64,000 nucleotides of DNA from Lithodes maja. Taxonomy: Eukaryota; Arthropoda; Malacostraca; Decapoda; Lithodidae. Shown here in pieces: positions 63,765-64,000 of this stretch. Within the stretch, counting starts at the first letter, position 1. Each line of letters begins with the position of its first letter. Under the pieces are notes generated by a model. That model did not search any database. It saw only the letters and a program-made list of their open reading frames with translations, and was not told where the DNA came from. Both the position numbers and the translations under genes were made by a program. The stretch is from the NCBI GenBank assembly GCA_037953745.1, contig JBAKBP010007901.1, positions 1-64,000 on the forward strand, written 5' to 3'.

Positions 63765-64000
63765 TGCAAACTTGACGGCGGCGGTGTCGGCGTCGGACAC
63801 TTGCGATGATGTTCCCGTCTATTTTGATTGCCATTGGATACAATAATATGTTGAGGGGGGGCTTTGCCCCCATGACGTGTTGTCATCATCATATATATTG
63901 CCAGTAGGGGGCAAACAACCAAAACAATTGCCGCAAAGCCCTCCCCTCAACATGTTATCGTATCCAATGGCAGTCAAAATAGATGGGAACATGATCTCAA
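63765..64000. repeat. Foldback repeat R6, right copy, cut by window end
   Basis: 63810-63865 (TTCCCGTCTATTTTGATTGC onward) is inverted at 63926-63985 (GGCAGTCAAAATAGATGGGA). The spacer contains ATTGCCAGTAGGGGGCAAAC. The sequence continues past the window, so the ends are not defined. Confidence 0.72.

Noticed and set aside
62597..63922. Several overlapping ORFs with Thr/Arg/Val-rich repeats
   Set aside because: All frames of the ACTCGTGTT word array are partly open; no codon bias or domain.

Overview
The window looks like animal nuclear DNA made almost entirely of transposable elements and satellites. I found no host protein gene, rRNA or credible tRNA. Animal origin is supported by a Ty3/Gypsy element with the Gmr1-type domain order, Penelope-like elements, CR1-, RTE- and Jockey-type LINEs, Tc1/mariner and TTAA-type DNA transposons. 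A marine invertebrate such as a decapod crustacean is my guess, from the repeat mix only; no gene fixes the species.

Layout. 1-399: fragment of a TTAA-flanked repeat and an (AT)n tract. 400-9652: an apparently complete, very young LTR retrotransposon on the minus strand (1818-bp LTRs, one 1697-residue Gag-Pol ORF, integrase upstream of RT, ATAT target duplication). 9991-18229: a related element that has lost integrase and the RT/RNase H active sites yet keeps a 1301-codon ORF. 18230-22255: two Penelope-like copies head to head, both broken. 22672-23678: a Tc1/mariner snap-back (424-bp arms, 160-bp loop). 24341-46680: a mosaic of short TTAA-flanked or terminal-inverted-repeat elements, several with their core expanded into satellites (64, 84, 31 and 73 bp). 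Two near-identical Jockey/CR1-group LINE copies (28822-32019, 36573-39925) and a poly(A)-tailed insert (about 40231-40555) lie within it. 46683-51830: a minus-strand LINE with a zinc finger and a 2A-like motif, split by a TTAA MITE that itself carries a TA-flanked MITE. 53040-59146: an RTE-type LINE split by a CR1-type LINE, which is split by a 411-bp TTAA MITE. 59592-61298: a solo LTR with TACG duplication. 61376-62413: another RTE fragment. 62678-63744: a 1067-bp MITE packed with ACTCGTGTT-like words. The right edge is a foldback repeat cut by the window end.

The parts interact mainly by nesting, which gives a relative chronology. Two signals stand out. First, a 13-bp hairpin with a 7-nt loop sits mid-LTR in all three LTR subfamilies, with compensatory base changes. 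Second, several short-element families exist both as single-unit copies and as copies whose core has expanded into a satellite, so this locus seems to record how satellites are born from MITEs.
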